Shown piece after piece: positions 19,749 to 28,182 of a stretch of 64,000 nucleotides of DNA. The stretch comes from Neobacillus drentensis NBRC 102427 (GTDB taxonomy: Bacteria > Bacillota > Bacilli > Bacillales > Cytobacillaceae), in contig NZ_BCUX01000017.1 in the NCBI RefSeq assembly GCF_001591445.1, positions 1 through 64,000 of the forward strand. The letters are read 5' to 3'. How positions within the stretch are numbered: the stretch's first letter is position 1; every line of letters begins with the position of its first letter. The notes under the pieces are model-generated. The model was not told where the DNA came from. It worked only from the letters and a program-made list of their open reading frames with translations, and made no database searches. A program made the translations under genes and the position numbers.

Positions 19749-19852
19749 GCGGCCCCGTTACTTTAGGTACAACATTTCACCATGTTTTCATTGGAAAAGA
19801 AAAAGGCGACCTTCTTCTTGAAGTATCACACCCGTTCGCTGAATAAGGAAAA
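19746..19852 (-). repeat. Dispersed repeat, composite copy 7
   Basis: GGCCCCGTTACTTTAGGTAC, AACATTTCACCATG, AAAAAGGCGACCTTCTTCTTG and ATCACACCCGTTCGCTGAATA recur in the same order as in the composite copy at 10817-10975. Confidence 0.65.
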
Positions 19853-20030
19853 TTTCCGTTGTCCGCACTCCTTACTATACACAACTATCCATGCTCTGTC
19901 CCTACCGCCTTGATTCTTACTCTCACGACTTTCCTTGTATATCCAGAATTTTTGGACTGTATATGTGTCTAATGGCTTAAGGTCGATATCTTGGGCAAAA
20001 TACAGTTTATATACATTAGAGGGGGATTGT

Positions 20031-20213
20031 ATGAGGCTAAGAAATGGAGATTTTTATACAAATGTTTTTACCAGTAAGTTATATAGGTTAAATGAAGATG
20101 ACGATAGTAGCTGGTACTTGAGTTTGCGTGATAAAGAAGGTTATCATGAAACAGAAAAGACATCAGGGCGTGATATGATTAGACTGGTAGAAGGTAGTTA
20201 TATAAAAAGCTAA
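20031..20213 (+). CDS. Hypothetical protein, 60 aa
   Basis: GAGGGGGATTGT precedes an ATG at 20031, which is preferred over the longer frame starting at 19935 that has no ribosome site. The 60-residue acidic/polar product (RLRNGDFYTNVFTSKLYRLN then a C-terminal SYIKS) begins with strand-like residues; it might be a small Sm-like or SH3-like domain. The family is not recognised. Confidence 0.5.
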   Translation: MRLRNGDFYTNVFTSKLYRLNEDDDSSWYLSLRDKEGYHETEKTSGRDMIRLVEGSYIKS

Positions 20214-20302
20214 TAAAAAAAGCTACCCCATTCCTGTCATTGTACCCGTAATCAGATTCTTTTAGTGGAAATGCGGCATTGCCATTGCCCCCTATAGAAA
20301 AT

Positions 20303-20456
20303 ATTATGGGAATCCTTCCTGGGGAACACAGGGGGCTCATATCCTTCTTTTTAATAAAGTTTTAGGGAGCTATTTGATTCATTTAGATCAGATAGCTTTT
20401 AACTTTTACTTTTCTAACTTCTTACATATTGCACAAAGTGCCTAATTAGATTAAAG
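20303..20456 (+). pseudogene. Copied 3' end of the His-rich coat-like gene, with its terminator
   Basis: ATTATGGGAATCCTTCCTGGG, GGAACACAGGGGGCTCAT and the following hairpin AGCTATTTGAT...ATCAGATAGCT match the end and downstream region of the gene at 21271-21516 (about 21462-21608), continuing through CTTCTTACATATT and GTGCCTAATT. Only the last codons are represented and no start exists. It is a partial tandem duplication about 1.15 kb away. Confidence 0.8.
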
Positions 20457-20525
20457 TTGCTGGGCAGCCATTATCGGATTAGCCGATCAGATTCGGAATG
20501 CACCTCTGGCAAATGACATCAGGAA

Positions 20526-20948
20526 TTATTTGTTCCAATATGCTTTTGCTTCCTCCTCAAGAACTTTTAACCTTTTATAATAATCAGGAAACTCGTTAAG
20601 ATGAGCCAATGCAATTTTCCCAGTAATTAGAGGGTCATCCCCAGTAACATTAGTTTGGCTGGATTGTTTTCCGTGTTCAAGTTCAGTATTTACACCCATC
20701 CAAAACTCATCTAAATTAAATTTACTTTTAGTAAAGTCAATACCTAAAAGTAAAGCTATTGCTGCAGCTTCCTCTTTAGAAAAGCTAGTTCTGACCCTAT
20801 ATAAACTATTCGATGCAATATTATTAGTTCTAAACATAGTTGGATATTTGTTAAGTGAATTTCTATTTGATAAATGAGTAAAATCCCTACCATAGTTAGA
20901 ACAGTTAATGAAGTGATTCATATACGGAAAATTATTATAGTAGTACAC
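20526..20948 (-). CDS. DUF5661-like protein
   Basis: With a GTG start at 20948, preceded by TTTTAGGAGTGAATTAT, the product is 140 residues. The C-terminal part (SKEEAAAIALLLGIDFTKSK, DEFWMGVNTELEHGKQ and KIALAHLNEFPDYYKRLKVL) is the small helical domain seen in DUF5661 proteins of phages and Bacillus, found in proteins of unknown function. The N-terminal region is Tyr/Asn-rich and resembles a coat-type extension. The longer frame from 20984 lacks a ribosome site. Confidence 0.65.
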   Translation of the reverse strand: MYYYNNFPYMNHFINCSNYGRDFTHLSNRNSLNKYPTMFRTNNIASNSLYRVRTSFSKEEAAAIALLLGIDFTKSKFNLDEFWMGVNTELEHGKQSSQTNVTGDDPLITGKIALAHLNEFPDYYKRLKVLEEEAKAYWNK

Positions 20949-21213
20949 ATAATTCACTCCTAAAACAGTAGTTACCAATAACATATGTTAATTACTGGTT
21001 TATGAGCATGTAATCCTAAAAACTAAACAAACAATGAATTCACAAAAAATACGACTTGGCTTTTTAAACTAACCTTTAGTTGAAGAAGATTAATTAAGTA
21101 ATCGGTTCAAAATTTTTGATTTGTATTTGTAAATGATAGGAAAAATACTCCATTAACATACTTAAGAAGTGATTTTTTGAATACGCTTTTCACTTATTAT
21201 TATTTTAAAAGTA

Positions 21214-21240
21214 ACTAATTAAAAAGAAATTCATATTATA
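21214..21240 (+). promoter_or_regulatory. Sigma-K-type promoter before the coat-like gene
   Basis: AC at 21214-21215, 16 nt, then CATATTATA at 21232-21240 fits the mother-cell sigma-K pattern (AC, 16-17 nt, CATANNNTA) exactly. It lies 30 bp before the TTG start. Short motifs like this occur by chance, but the gene type agrees. Confidence 0.55.
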
Positions 21241-21270
21241 AAATAAAGTTCTTTGAAAGAGGTGTGACAA

Positions 21271-21516
21271 TTGACTCAACATATTACAACAGGACCGCAT
21301 CCTGGACAACCTGGTGCTTGTATTGCCCAATATAACCATACGCCTTTAAGCCATACTCCCCTTCCCCACTCTTCACATAATCCATCTTCTCATCATCCAT
21401 TTTCTTATCACAATCATATAATGCCCTATATTCAACAGCCATTTACTCCTTATAATCATCATTATGGAAATCCTTCCTGGGGAACACAAGGGGCTTCATT
21501 TCCTACTTTTTATTAA
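21271..21516 (+). CDS. His/Pro-rich spore coat-like protein
   Basis: The 81-residue product is dominated by His, Pro, Ser, Asn and Tyr (THPLSH-type repeats such as SHTPLPHSSHNPSSHHPF) and ends YGNPSWGTQGASFPTFY. Such low-complexity, cross-linkable composition is typical of small spore coat or crust proteins. It starts with TTG behind AAAGAGGTGTGAC, has a sigma-K-like promoter and is followed by a hairpin terminator. Its 3' end has a partial copy at 20303-20456. The coat assignment is inference. Confidence 0.6.
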   Translation: MTQHITTGPHPGQPGACIAQYNHTPLSHTPLPHSSHNPSSHHPFSYHNHIMPYIQQPFTPYNHHYGNPSWGTQGASFPTFY

Positions 21517-21524
21517 AGTTTAGC

Positions 21525-21556
21525 GAGCTATTTGATTTATTAACATCAGATAGCTC
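21525..21556 (+). terminator. Hairpin terminator of the coat-like gene
   Basis: GAGCTATTTGAT at 21525-21536 pairs with ATCAGATAGCTC at 21545-21556 and is followed by TTAACTTTTACTT. The same hairpin is present in the duplicated copy at 20368-20397. Confidence 0.65.
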
Positions 21557-21877
21557 TTAACTTTTACTTATCTAACTTCTTACATATTCCACCGAGTGCC
21601 TAATTCGATACAAGGGAGCCATTCCTCTATTCAACAGCCACGGTAGTCGAACAAGAAATTACCCAACGTTCGAGATTAATGTAGAAAATGAACAGCAGCT
21701 CCTATTGGAGCACGATCGTATCGTTTTTCAATTTCCATTCTACTGGTACAGTTCACCCGCTTTGTTAAAATAATGATAGGATTTGGTTTTTACTTACATC
21801 TGAATCTGTTTTAAGTGCCATCCATGGAAAAACGTTTGAAAAGATAGAAAAAAATAATATGGAATTGCTTGGAGAAA

Positions 21878-21992
21878 TACACCCGGCTTTACCACTACCG
21901 ACCTGAATGGCAATGTTCCAGGAGGCAAAACACCTGTGGAAGGTGCACAAATCATTGTTAACTACGCCTTAAACGAAACAAACGTGAGTTAA
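21878..21992 (+). pseudogene. Short-chain dehydrogenase, C-terminal scrap
   Basis: The + strand reads YTPGFTTTDLNGNVPGGKTP, VEGAQIIVNYALNETNVS and a stop, the C-terminal signature of classical SDR enzymes (PG..TDLNG.......EGA..IV). Nothing of the Rossmann N-terminus or catalytic YxxxK remains in frame. Confidence 0.75.
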
Positions 21993-22007
21993 AAAAATGA
22001 TAGTAAA

Positions 22008-22032
22008 AAGACCAAAGTACACGTTTGGTCTT
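22008..22032 (-). terminator. Terminator of the DUF2325 gene
   Basis: AAGACCAAA and TTTGGTCTT form a 9 bp perfect stem with a 7 nt loop. On the minus strand it is followed by TTTTACT. It lies 76 bp past the stop of the gene at 22108. Confidence 0.8.
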
Positions 22033-22107
22033 ATTGCACCTATAATTTAAACATATTGTGCTGTGTCCCAGTCCATAAATATATCTCTAACAAATTGGCG
22101 TTTCTTT

Positions 22108-23673
22108 TTATTCTGTGAGCCAATTATAGATTTCTAATGTTGTTTTTTCTAGATTACTTTGTCCATTTAAATAATATAGTGGCGTCTTTGTTTGACTCAA
22201 TTCTTTCATTATTTTTTTATAAAATGAATGAGCAAAAAAGGATGTATTAATAAAGATTGCATCTACTCGCTTAATCTTTGAAATATCTCGATTTTTCTCA
22301 TCAACTTCAATAAATTCAACTTTAGGTAAATGCTCCCTTAATTTTAATTGCCAACTTGGGGACCCTCCAAAAATGATGATTCTTTTAGACTTAATCAATT
22401 CGAACATAGTTTCCAAAGGTGGCGTTTTTTCTAAATCTTTCTTTTCTTCACGATAAACAAAGTCTCTAAGTACATGAACTTCATTGGTGTAATCATCCAT
22501 TCTTTTCATTTGCTGCTCTAGTTGACGTATTTTTGCTTGTGCTAAACAAAGTTCAGTTGTTAATCCATTGATTTCTCTCTGCTGATTTTTAAAAGTAGAT
22601 TCCCATTCCCATTTCTTTCGTGATAACTTAGCTTCTTGTTCTTTTATTTGCTTTTCCATCGATTTCATTTCAAAGTAATAATCATAGTTTGAATGATCTA
22701 AATATAGTTTCTTTGTATCTCGATAAAGGGAGCTAACACATTTAAGATACAGGCAGGTAATAAAAAATAGATCTTGTTCCTCTTTAGAAATGTAATTATA
22801 TTTTTGGGCATATAGAATTTCCAAAAAAACCATATCTAGATCTTTTTTCGTCAAAGGTATTTGTTCAGCTGCATCTAACTCATGAATTTTAAGTGTTTTC
22901 AGCCATCCACCTAAAGCTCCGATATATTTTGCAGGAGAAACTTGAAATACCCTTTGCTCTGCTTGTTCCGAGGGGCAATTGGGATCAAGGGCATAGATTC
23001 TTTTTAGGTTATCGCTAATTAGATACTCCAGCAATGTCCCTAACGAATTAAACCGCGGATTTTTTGGTATGTTGTATTTCTTATATAGCAAAGTAATCTC
23101 TTCCTTGTGTTTTTCAATCATATCCCTGGAAAAAATAACTTTTTGTAATTTAATCTCATTGATCGTTGTACATAATACATCTTGAAACGATTTCCACGCA
23201 ACATTTCTCGTATTGAATGGTCTATCTTCTCTAACACACAGATACCACAAGACAACATTTTGATAAACCAGTTCGACCTCTTTTACCATTTCACTCTTTT
23301 TCTTTCTTGAAAAAGTTCGCATAAAATGTTCGAAATCAATAGATGAATGCTGCTGTAGATATTGATATACAAATTTGTAGCCTTTTTTGATTAGTTGATT
23401 GATATGAGAATGATTATTATTTTGTTCGGACCAAGCAACAATCCCTGCCACTTGCCTAATTCTTTCCTCACTTTGAGTGGAGTACAAAGAAAATAATGGA
23501 TTCCCTATTAATCCACTTCTTTTATACGCCTCATAATATTCCCATTCATTTTTACGGTAAAAAGTTTCAATGTACGGATGTAAATAGGAATTTCCACCTA
23601 ATGCAATGATTAAAAATTGGTTCAACATGATTGATTCTTGCGGAAGAGTCTCTATTTGATACGCCATTGTCAT
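22108..23673 (-). CDS. Coiled-coil protein with C-terminal DUF2325 domain
   Basis: The 521-residue protein has three parts: an alpha-helical N-terminal region of about 300 residues without known motifs, a coiled coil at about 330-400 (MEKQIKEQEAKLSRKKWEWE... QAKIRQLEQQMKRMDDYTNE), and a C-terminal Rossmann-like DUF2325 domain (KRIIIFGGSPSWQLKLREHL ... FIEVDEKNRDISKIKRVDAI, then INTSFFAHSFYKKIM). GAGGTGAA precedes ATGs at 23673 and 23667; the second is better spaced. It is monocistronic, with four 10 bp direct repeats upstream and a terminator. The role of DUF2325 is unknown. Confidence 0.75.
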   Translation of the reverse strand: MTMAYQIETLPQESIMLNQFLIIALGGNSYLHPYIETFYRKNEWEYYEAYKRSGLIGNPLFSLYSTQSEERIRQVAGIVAWSEQNNNHSHINQLIKKGYKFVYQYLQQHSSIDFEHFMRTFSRKKKSEMVKEVELVYQNVVLWYLCVREDRPFNTRNVAWKSFQDVLCTTINEIKLQKVIFSRDMIEKHKEEITLLYKKYNIPKNPRFNSLGTLLEYLISDNLKRIYALDPNCPSEQAEQRVFQVSPAKYIGALGGWLKTLKIHELDAAEQIPLTKKDLDMVFLEILYAQKYNYISKEEQDLFFITCLYLKCVSSLYRDTKKLYLDHSNYDYYFEMKSMEKQIKEQEAKLSRKKWEWESTFKNQQREINGLTTELCLAQAKIRQLEQQMKRMDDYTNEVHVLRDFVYREEKKDLEKTPPLETMFELIKSKRIIIFGGSPSWQLKLREHLPKVEFIEVDEKNRDISKIKRVDAIFINTSFFAHSFYKKIMKELSQTKTPLYYLNGQSNLEKTTLEIYNWLTE

Positions 23674-23780
23674 TTCACCTCAATTAAGGAGATTATCCTT
23701 TATTAAATATTAGTAGTGTAGTTAAGCTAATTTCATCATGTTGAATGTGTTTAGTAAATAATACCACAACATTGTTCACA

Positions 23781-23820
23781 AAAACTTAACAAAACTTAAC
23801 GAAACTAAACAAAACTTAAC
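23781..23820. repeat. Four 10 bp direct repeats upstream of the DUF2325 gene
   Basis: AAAACTTAAC occurs at 23781, 23791 and 23811, and the variant GAAACTAAAC at 23801, in perfect 10 bp register. This lies 108-147 bp upstream of the gene at 22108-23673. Spacing of one helical turn suggests a binding site array for a DNA-binding protein on one face. Confidence 0.7.
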
Positions 23821-24081
23821 GACTTGTGATATAACTCATATGTATTGGCAAGAAGAGATGGGTTTTCATAATCTACTTTCCAAAACCGAGTGAATTAATA
23901 TTTAAATTTCTTCTTGATATATTCCTAATTTTAACGGCTTTAATTTCAGCGATATTTGAAACTCCTGAAGTTTTTCAATATCTTTAAAGTAGTCATTTAT
24001 GTCACCATCTTAGTGTTTGAATATTCAATCTACAAAAAAAGAGATATGGTAGAGTTAAATTGAATTACGAGGTGTGAAATT

Positions 24082-24931
24082 ATGTTAAATAATAAAATGA
24101 AGCGAGAATCAAATAAAATTATCAAATCAGATCTTAGACCCTATTCGTCAGCAATTGCATTTACACCAAAAAGATGGCTTTGAAATACCTAATTTTAGAG
24201 AGGTTTTTGAAATATTTACTGAACAAATTAAGGTTGTAATGGAAGAGAATGTCCCTATTTGTTCCTTTACTTTTGGCATTCCTTCTAAAGAAGTGATTGC
24301 TGAATTAAAACAAGCTAACATTATTCAGATGGGAACCGCTACAACCGTTAGAGAAGCAGTTGAAAATGAACTAGCAGGAATGGATATTGTTGTTGTTCAA
24401 GGTAGTGAAGCTGGCGGACATCGGGGGAACTTTATCGATGGGAATCAAGAGAGTTTAGTTGGTTTAATGTCACTAATCCCGCAAGTTGTTGACAATGTTA
24501 GCATTCCTGTTATTTCTGCAGGAGGAATTATGGATGGACGAGGTCTGATGGCTTCTATTTGCTTAGGTGCAAAAGGTGTACAAATGGGGACTGCTTTTTT
24601 GACTTGTCTTGAAAGTGGAGCACATAAAGTACATAAAGAAGCAATTCTTAATGCTAACGAAGATCACACTGTTTTAACTCGTTCATTTTCTGGTAAATGG
24701 GCACGGGGGATTAAAAATAAATTTATTTTAGAAATGCAGAAGAACGAAAAGTTACTACCAGATTTCCCTGTTCAAAATACATTAACCCAAGACATTAGAA
24801 AGTCTTCTGCAACACAAAATAATCAGGAGTTTATGTCACTTTGGTCAGGTCAAAGTCCAAGATTAGCCAAAAATCAAACCGTTGAATCATTAATAAAAAG
24901 TATTATTGGAGAAGCTCAAAAATTAAATTAA
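24082..24931 (+). pseudogene. Nitronate monooxygenase, N-terminal domain deleted
   Basis: GAGGTGTGAAATT precedes an ATG (MLNNKM) that soon loses frame. The frame carrying the enzyme then reads LHQKDGFEIPNFREVFEIFT, SFTFGIPSKEVIAELKQANI, GSEAGGHRGNFIDG and SAGGIMDGRGLMASICLGAK, the C-terminal two thirds of an FMN-dependent nitronate monooxygenase. The first TIM-barrel strands with QGGM are missing, so about 80 residues are lost by an internal deletion with frameshift. A TTG at 24155 could open a shortened protein, but it would lack part of the FMN site. Confidence 0.75.
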
Positions 24932-25098
24932 GGAATATAACGATTTTAATAACTTAAAGACTTTTTAGGATCCTCCATTTATTACAGGAATGCTACCCGT
25001 TTATATGAGAGAAAGAGATGACTCTTCCACAAATTATGTCTATTCTCTTGCTCCTGGTTACTAGTAGGTTTCACAATTATCCGTTTAGGGTAAAAGAA

Positions 25099-25608
25099 TT
25101 AATTCATACCGTTTCTTAATTTGACCATGTTATACCAGCTGACTCCGCCATGTTTTGATTCAGATAGGCCATGGTTAACAAAACCAAGCATTTCATAAAA
25201 TGAAACTAATTCCTGTTTACATGTTAAAGTGATTCCATCTCTTTCATTTTCTAAAACAAGCTCTTCCATTTTCCGAATTAAAATCTTTGCAATTCCTTGA
25301 TTTCTAGCCTGTTGGGACACTGCTAATCCTAAAACACTCTGATATCCTCCCCTTTTAGGATTCTTTTTGATTTCCTTAAAGAGATCATCAGTTATGTAAA
25401 GTTGATTAATTATTGGTCCATTAATATAACCAAGTATTTCCCCTTCCTTTTCTGCCACAATAAAGGTATCAGCTATCAACTGAATCCTCTCCACAAATGC
25501 TTCTTTTGTTGCAGCTTCTTCTATTGAAAAGCCTTCATTCTCAATAATTAACAGCTGTTCTATATCTGTCGTTTGAACATTTCTTAAAGAAATCATCTTG
25601 TCTATCAC
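25099..25608 (-). CDS. GNAT family N-acetyltransferase
   Basis: The 169-residue protein has the GNAT fold: strand EGEILGYINGPIINQ, the acetyl-CoA-binding motif VSQQARNQGIAKILIRKMEE, and the C-terminal ELVSFYEMLGFVNHG. It probably acetylates a small amine or peptide; the substrate cannot be inferred. AGGAGTGATAGAC precedes the ATG. It is a lone minus-strand gene. Confidence 0.85.
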   Translation of the reverse strand: MIDKMISLRNVQTTDIEQLLIIENEGFSIEEAATKEAFVERIQLIADTFIVAEKEGEILGYINGPIINQLYITDDLFKEIKKNPKRGGYQSVLGLAVSQQARNQGIAKILIRKMEELVLENERDGITLTCKQELVSFYEMLGFVNHGLSESKHGGVSWYNMVKLRNGMN

Positions 25609-25763
25609 TCCTTTTCTAACTGGAATTGACCTAAAAACAATAATAGTAATAATTTTAGTACAATAAGAAAGCCACCATTATGGCAGCTTATCTTTACATA
25701 GCCTAAATAAAAAAAGAGAATAAACTGCAGTCTCCTACTACTTAAAATAAAAATACTTAGTTT

Positions 25764-26990
25764 TTACAAATAATACTCAATCATTTTTGCAAACTTTTCT
25801 TTCAGTTTTTCTTTTATAGATAAGTGATTGACGTCAGTGGATGTTACTCGCTTTGAATTTCGGATGTCTTCATTGATGACTGGCATTATTTTAGAAATAA
25901 AGACAGGGTCATGGATATAGCAGTTCATTTCTTCATTTAAATGAAACGAGCGCGAATCAAAATTTACGGTCCCTACCATCAATACGTTTTTATCAATTAA
26001 GAATACTTTACCGTGTATCACTCCCTTTTTATAACCGTATACTTCTATTCCCTGTTTTAATGCTTTTCGAATATATGGATACGATGCCTCTTTAACTAAC
26101 AGTGCATCCGAATGAGGTGAGAACAGAATTTCAACACGAACTCCTCTTTTTCTTGCATCCACTAATGAGTTCCAAATAGTTCTGTCATTTAGTATAAAAT
26201 AAGGTGTTACTATAATTATGGACTCTTTTGCTTGATGAAACAGCATTGCATAATCTTGCCCAAGTTTTTCTCCGCTATAATATGCAGTAAATCGATGCGA
26301 GGTTGCTCCCTTTTCCTTTGTCGCGCTGTGTAGAGGAATCTGTTGCTCTGTGTTTTTCTTCCAGTCTAACACAAATTGATGTTCTAGATCTTGAACTCCT
26401 TCTCCTCGTATTTGAAGGTGATAATCTCTCCAGTGACCGAGTTTTACTTTTTCTCCTAAATACTTCTTGCCAATGTTAAATCCGCCAATGTATCCAATCC
26501 TTCCATCAATAATTGAAATACGGCGATGATTCCGACGATCCAAAGAAGCAAAAAGATAAGGAAAAGCAGGCTTATTATAATACGTAAAATGCACTCCTGC
26601 TTTAACCAATAATTCTCTTTCCCTTTTCTTTAGTAAAATTCCACCCAGCCTGTCCACTGCATAATATACTTCTATACCTTCCTGGCTTTTTTGTCTCAAT
26701 AAATCTAGAAATTGATGACTTACTTTATCATCTGCAATAGAGAAAAAGTTGATATGCACGTAATGTTTTGCTTTCCTTATATCTGAGAATAATTGATTGT
26801 TTAACTGCTTCCCGTCCGTATACATAGTAATATGACTTTGACGAATCGGGTAGTGAATGGGCTGCTGGTCAAATACCATCCTTTTTTCGGCTGCTGTTCT
26901 GTCAATTTTACCCCAAACAAGCAAAACATAACATGCGCCGATAAATACAATTAGGAGTACTTGAAGGATTTTCAGTATCTTTTTCAGCAT
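25764..26990 (-). CDS. clsB: Cardiolipin synthase-like phospholipase D enzyme (ClsB/YwjE type)
   Basis: The 408-residue protein has one N-terminal membrane helix and two phospholipase D repeats. The first HKD motif reads NHRRISIIDGRIGYIGGFNI, with Arg where Lys is usual; the second reads VIHGKVFLIDKNVLMVGTVN and is canonical. Length and the GHWRDYHLQIRGEGVQDLEH segment match the minor cardiolipin synthase ClsB (YwjE) of B. subtilis. It would join phosphatidylglycerol molecules at the membrane. The Lys-to-Arg change in the first motif could lower activity. Confidence 0.8.
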   Translation of the reverse strand: MLKKILKILQVLLIVFIGACYVLLVWGKIDRTAAEKRMVFDQQPIHYPIRQSHITMYTDGKQLNNQLFSDIRKAKHYVHINFFSIADDKVSHQFLDLLRQKSQEGIEVYYAVDRLGGILLKKRERELLVKAGVHFTYYNKPAFPYLFASLDRRNHRRISIIDGRIGYIGGFNIGKKYLGEKVKLGHWRDYHLQIRGEGVQDLEHQFVLDWKKNTEQQIPLHSATKEKGATSHRFTAYYSGEKLGQDYAMLFHQAKESIIIVTPYFILNDRTIWNSLVDARKRGVRVEILFSPHSDALLVKEASYPYIRKALKQGIEVYGYKKGVIHGKVFLIDKNVLMVGTVNFDSRSFHLNEEMNCYIHDPVFISKIMPVINEDIRNSKRVTSTDVNHLSIKEKLKEKFAKMIEYYL

Positions 26991-27179
26991 ATGCTATCTC
27001 CTTTATATATTATCGTTTTCATCCTGATAGTTTTTGCTATCGGGACAAAACTATCCCCTTAGCCCTCCATGGAGCGGATGTTTCGTAAAAATTGTTGTAC
27101 TGTTTATTCCACTTATTATCGTATGTTCTGCCTTTGTTGGTCGAAGATATTATTAATTTATAAAAAAGGGGGATTTTAC

Positions 27180-27305
27180 ATGCTTGGTTACTGCGGATAT
27201 GGTTACGGCGACCGTTCAACATTCGTTCTAATTGTCGTATTGTTCATGTTCCTAGGTCCGTTAGAGCTAGAGGAATTCCATTTGCGGCTTTTCTTGATTC
27301 ACTAA
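27180..27305 (+). CDS. YjcZ-like small sporulation peptide with altered C-terminus
   Basis: AAAGGGGGATTTTAC precedes an ATG opening LGYCGYGYGDRSTFVLIVVL, the hallmark start of YjcZ-family peptides (Gly/Tyr-rich head and hydrophobic tail, membrane-associated in sporulating Bacillus). The usual ending ILLIIVGASF is replaced by LGPLELEEFHLRLFLIH, which suggests a frameshift or fusion after residue 25. A longer frame from 27069 has no support. Confidence 0.65.
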   Translation: MLGYCGYGYGDRSTFVLIVVLFMFLGPLELEEFHLRLFLIH

Positions 27306-27330
27306 AAGTTGTATTCGACTCATCTTAAGG

Positions 27331-27489
27331 TCAAAAATTATTGAGTCCGAAAGGATTTTCTGGTGGATATTCCTCTAACTTATCAGCTGTTCTTTCATCT
27401 GGTGAAGTCGCCCCAGATTTTTTGTCAAAATAAATGGCTATTCCAACCAATATAATGATAGGTGTAAATATATAAATCCAAATCATCAT
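27331..27489 (-). CDS. Small single-TM protein, 52 aa
   Basis: GGAGGGGTT precedes ATGATG. The product has one membrane helix (IWIYIFTPIIILVGIAIYFD) and an acidic cytoplasmic tail (ATSPDERTADKLEEYPPENP). The strong ribosome site and clean protein layout support a real gene, of unknown function. Confidence 0.6.
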   Translation of the reverse strand: MMIWIYIFTPIIILVGIAIYFDKKSGATSPDERTADKLEEYPPENPFGLNNF

Positions 27490-27558
27490 AACCCCTCCAA
27501 ACTAACCAACGAATTACTAATATGATATTACTAATTTATCTTTTTTTTACAATATTTT

Positions 27559-27657
27559 TTAACAAAACTGCCCCGTTACCTATAGAAGAAAAGAGCATTA
27601 CCCGATGTTCCAGTAATGCACCAGATAGTTTAAGTACAATTCTTCACAATCTTTCTT
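27559..27657 (-). repeat. Dispersed repeat, copy 10
   Basis: ACAAAACTGCCCCGTTACC, AAGAAAAGAGCATTACCCG, GTAATGCACCAGATAGTTTAA and GTACAATTCTTCACAATCTTT follow the family order. It lies about 60 bp past the stop of the gene at 27719-27946. Confidence 0.75.
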
Positions 27658-27703
27658 TCAAAATATAATCCATTTGTTCGTATGCCTTTTGCCTACCACT
27701 CTG

Positions 27704-27732
27704 AAACACTTTAGATGTCTAAAGTGTTTTTT
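27704..27732 (+). terminator. Hairpin overlapping the 3' end of the coiled-coil membrane gene
   Basis: AAACACTTTAGA and TCTAAAGTGTTT form a 12 bp perfect stem, followed on the + strand by TTTTTT. The minus-strand gene's TAG stop lies inside the stem, so its 3' end folds into the same hairpin. Confidence 0.7.
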
Positions 27733-27946
27733 CAAAACCGTTATCGAGATTTTGCTTCGATATTCCATTTTCAACTTTTTTTATTTCTAAATCTAACTTT
27801 TTTTGTTCTAATTCCATTTCTTTGATTTTTAGTTCATGTTCCAATTCCATTGTTTTTCTTTTTAATTCATATTTCTTTTTGTTTTCATGACCATAATAAA
27901 GGAGACTAAGCCCTATAATAATTGTAATGTAGAACCACCAATCCAA
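27719..27946 (-). CDS. Single-TM coiled-coil protein, 75 aa
   Basis: A TTG start behind GAGGTGAAATTTC opens DWWFYITIIIGLSLLYYGHE, one membrane helix, followed by a charged heptad-like segment (KRKTMELEHELKIKEMELEQ and KKLDLEIKKVENG). The layout suggests a membrane-anchored coiled coil. The family is not recognised; such proteins occur near phage and Bacillus membrane genes. Confidence 0.6.
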   Translation of the reverse strand: MDWWFYITIIIGLSLLYYGHENKKKYELKRKTMELEHELKIKEMELEQKKLDLEIKKVENGISKQNLDNGFEKTL

Positions 27947-28099
27947 GAAATTTCACCTCGTTTTTAATTTAGTCTCTGTTATTTCAAATAGCTACAAAGT
28001 TTGGCTAACATAGCCAATCCTATAATGGTTAATAACAATACCTGTATCTTAAACTTTAACATTAAATGAAGTGAATTTGGACTATATTTCCAATAATCT

Positions 28100-28138
28100 T
28101 ATTAAACTAAACTATCCGTTAGTTGAAGAACACTTGCT
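28100..28138 (-). repeat. Dispersed repeat, left-end fragment
   Basis: ATTAAACTAAACTATCCGTT and AGTTGAAGAACACTTG match only the left third of the family. It lies downstream of the gene at 28183 (minus strand). Confidence 0.5.
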
Positions 28139-28182
28139 CCAATAACCGTATAAACAGGAGTGATAAAATAAAAGTTGGTATC

